DNA of 64,000 bases from the NCBI RefSeq assembly GCF_021155765.1, contig NC_060116.1:16432584-16496583 (forward strand), given 5' to 3'. Below the pieces are notes generated by a model. The model did not search any database, was not told where the DNA came from, and saw only the letters and a list, made by a program, of their open reading frames with translations. Shown piece by piece: positions 61,430 to 64,000 of this stretch. Numbering within the stretch: the first letter of the stretch is position 1; the number at the start of each line of letters is the position of its first letter. Source of the stretch: Diprion similis. Its lineage: Eukaryota; Arthropoda; Insecta; Hymenoptera; Diprionidae. Position numbers and translations under genes: made by a program.

Positions 61430-61505
61430 ATAAAAAAATAATAACAACAATAATAATGATAATAATAACGATAATGATAATAATAATAATAAGAATAATA
61501 ATAAG
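61430..61505. repeat. (AAT)-type trinucleotide tract
   Basis: AAT, AAC and GAT triplets interspersed over about 75 bp; shorter related tracts occur near 60780-60800 and 61140-61270. Confidence 0.8.
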
Positions 61506-63532
61506 GTCGAATGAAAGTTTCAAGATAGCGTTTTGGATTTTTGATTAATTTTGTTTGCTTTTGTTTTTGGTACACTTACACACTCGCTAAATCCCACCCT
61601 CTCTTTCATAGTTATCTCCTTACCTCCTGCAAAGACCCTCCTGCAAAATATCCTTATTAAAACGACGTGTCGATAAAGTTTCATTTATTTTAATATCATT
61701 GGATTTCTCCGTCTTTTACACTTTAATCGATTAATTTTCACCTTCTCTTCCTGTTTTTCTGTCTACTTTATACTGGAAATTTTCTCTTTTATACTCTCTC
61801 GCACTCGATACCTCGCATACTTTTTTGATTAAAAAAATTTCATCGATTAAGGAAACCATTGCAACCTCGCATCGCGAAAGTGATCAACTTATTTCGGATT
61901 CTGAGGCCAGCGAGTTAGATCGCAAATCCACGTTTTGCGCACGCTGAGACATTAATTTCGGCTCCATACCGAGAGGGTTGCGGGTATTTCGTAAATTCAA
62001 TATCTCCTCATTACCGCGGCTCTTTCCGCACGTCCAACATCGCCGGTAATGTAACTGTATCGCGGTCGTTCCTTTTTATCTTCAAACTCGCGGTGAATCT
62101 TCAATGAAGAAAAATATCACCGATAACGTGGCCCACGTAGGATCGATACACGTATGCACGTCTACGTGTACGTTACACGGACGCAGCTGTGTTGCTTTAT
62201 ATGTCTCCGGAAAGAAGCGATTCGAACAATTCAACGAAACGACGACCCTGTTGTGTCAGCTGCCGTAGGTATCGTATACAGGTATAATACAATGTCAACG
62301 GAGCAATTTTATCGTCCCGATATACTAACGATAAGATCTATTCCAGAAAGCCTTAAATTCCTTACCACTCACTGGCTATACGAACACGGGGTGAATTCCT
62401 ATCGCAAGAAATTTCGCCGAAATTTATGCCGCTGAAACTTTTTTGCTCTTCTTCGATAAATATTTTTATTTCTTCCTCTTCCTTTTCACTTTCCATTTCA
62501 ATCTCTGATCAAGATTTCGGTTTATAGTTAGAATCAAATGACCTAGAATCGTTAACGCGATTTTTTCCTTATTCAGATCTACTCGCAATGGATTCATCCG
62601 GAAATTATGAAAGAATTTTTTTTTTTTTATCATACGTGTTACAGGAGTATGACGAGTTTTAGTCTCCTTACTGTAAACTAGCCCAAAGTATTTCTGTTCG
62701 ATTTCGTATAACGTCGGGATCTGAAAGTCTGTCAAAATTTTGAGAGAAACAAACAGTGGAGAGGTGAAGAAACATTAAGAAAAGAGAAACGATTCGTTTG
62801 AGTTAATTCAGTCATTTTCCTTCTGATTCGTACGTATTCTCAACATTTGTTCGATAACACCTTTACTCGAAACTCGTAAAGAGAAAAGCTGTCACGGTAA
62901 TAACGCGAGGTCCAGCCAAAAGTTATTGTTCCGATGAATTTGAGTACGACTGAAGAATTATTTCTTGGCACTCAGAATCGAAGTAGCATCATTTATATAT
63001 GTGTGAGTCTTTAAGAGGTACTGTAAGATGTGAAGTGAATCGTTTAAAACTATGTGACACACATTCGTGCAAAACTTCATAGAATACCGGCGGATAATTG
63101 AAACAAGACAAAAGGTAAAGAAGAATCTTAATTTACGCACTTATACTCCAGCAGACTTCCAGATTCCGCAACAGAGGCTAGTAAAACGCGAGATGAAATT
63201 GTCGCCGCTAAGCATTGGCGACAAATTCTAAACGATTGTACTGAGAACTATACTAATTGAAAAAGCAAAGTTGTAACAAAGGGGAGAAAATTGAAAATTG
63301 ACACATAAAAAGAAAGGAATAAAAAAACCGTACAGGCGTAAATGACGGTGAGAGAGGGAGGGAGGGAAAGGGAATGACAGACAGGGAGGATTTGAGTAAC
63401 GAGTGAGTAAACGAAGCAAGGGATGGTCGGCCGGTGGGTTTTAAGGGATGGACGGCGCGCGGTGACGGCTGACGGACAAACGCGATAGGCTAGGTAGTAG
63501 GTAGCTGCTACCGCGGAGGAGAAAAGACGGAG

Positions 63533-63640
63533 AAACAAACAGCCGAGTAAACAAGTAAACACACAGACAAACAAACAAGCAAGCAAACAAACAAACGAAC
63601 GGATGAACAAACAACCAAACAGAGGAGCAAACGAACAAAC
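63533..63640. repeat. Degenerate (AAAC)/(AAGC) tetranucleotide tract
   Basis: About 108 bp of AAAC units with AAGC, GAAC and ACAC variants. The cysteine/valine/leucine-rich frame read across it on minus is a repeat product. Confidence 0.85.
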
Positions 63641-64000
63641 GGGGCAGTAAATAATAGCGCTTAACGGGGTCCAAAATGGGGACCGAGACCAGGGGGTGAG
63701 CCCATTCGCAGCCCTTCTGCGGGGCGCGAAATCGTTGCGGAACGAAACCTGCGCTAAAATTACACGGAAAGTTTAACGGCTGGGGTTACTTAGCTCTCTC
63801 TCCTCGCAAGAAACTCCGAAGGGGTAAGGCGCGGGGGGATAGGGATGGGGGCACGTCTTTATTAGGGTTGATAATGTCTCCGCTGCGGAACGCGTGTGTT
63901 TATTTCGTAGCGCAAGCTCGCTCTGTTTTCTAGAATACGTAGGGTAAGTTTCACTGCGAACGCAACGCGACGTGCGGCCGTTCCGGCGCGGTTTAACCCC

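Larger units (their letters stand above)
54938..64000. other. Rox8 upstream intron / 5' region, no exon recognised
   Basis: About 9 kb were searched on minus for RRM1/RRM2 hallmarks (RNP1-like KGYGFVSF, the NWATRKPP linker) and none was found. Open frames near 57593-58377, 59627-60103 and 63248-63674 lack known domains and mostly cover simple repeats. It contains (TTTCC)n, (TA)n, purine-rich and AAAC-type tracts listed separately. No tRNA is visible. Confidence 0.5.

Noticed and set aside
63248..63674. Cys/Leu/Phe-rich minus frames near the right end
   Set aside because: They read across AAAC-type simple repeats and purine runs; no family resemblance.

Overview
This is a eukaryotic nuclear window, most likely from an insect. 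Spliced genes have GT-AG introns, nuclear-type tRNA genes have Pol III T-runs, and there is a Ty1/copia remnant and a long satellite array. The minus-strand gene at 49-55 kb matches the insect TIA-1/TIAR homologue Rox8 down to its characteristic C-terminus. A hymenopteran is my guess for the order; nothing here proves it.

Layout. 0-2 kb: unrecognised sequence, then a decayed and internally deleted copia-type LTR element (368-1925, minus) with both LTRs, a primer-binding site and a near-perfect 5-bp target duplication. 2.5-5.0 kb: three tRNA genes (His-GTG, Arg-CCT, elongator Met-CAT). 4.6-6.3 kb: a PAR/CES-2-like bZIP gene (plus) with the tRNA-Met gene inside its first visible intron and a diverged ~150-bp duplication in its 3' UTR. 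7.26-8.20 kb: a complete three-exon classical short-chain dehydrogenase/reductase. 9.66-36.6 kb: a satellite array whose core is 84 successive periods of exactly 304 bp without a single indel, with decayed monomers at both edges and one isolated fossil monomer at 36.9-37.17 kb. Diagnostic variants show a 25-monomer (7,600-bp) tandem duplication inside the array. 37-46.6 kb: AT-rich, microsatellite-dense DNA with no recognisable gene. 46.84-47.23 kb: a GC-rich island with an ETS-like site. 49.0-54.9 kb: the last four coding exons of Rox8 (RRM3 and the Ala/Gln-rich tail); exons for RRM1 and RRM2 must lie beyond 64 kb. 55-64 kb: intronic or upstream DNA with simple repeats and no recognised exon.

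The genes are unrelated in function: a bZIP transcription factor, a metabolic oxidoreductase and an RNA-binding regulator. The most notable biology is the satellite (exact periodicity, higher-order duplication, fossil edges, position between ordinary genes), a family of foldback elements with long terminal inverted repeats in Rox8 introns, and a 47-nt U tract enclosed by inverted repeats just after the Rox8 stop codon. The last is suggestive because TIA-family proteins bind U-rich RNA. All calls come from reading the sequence; no database search was possible.
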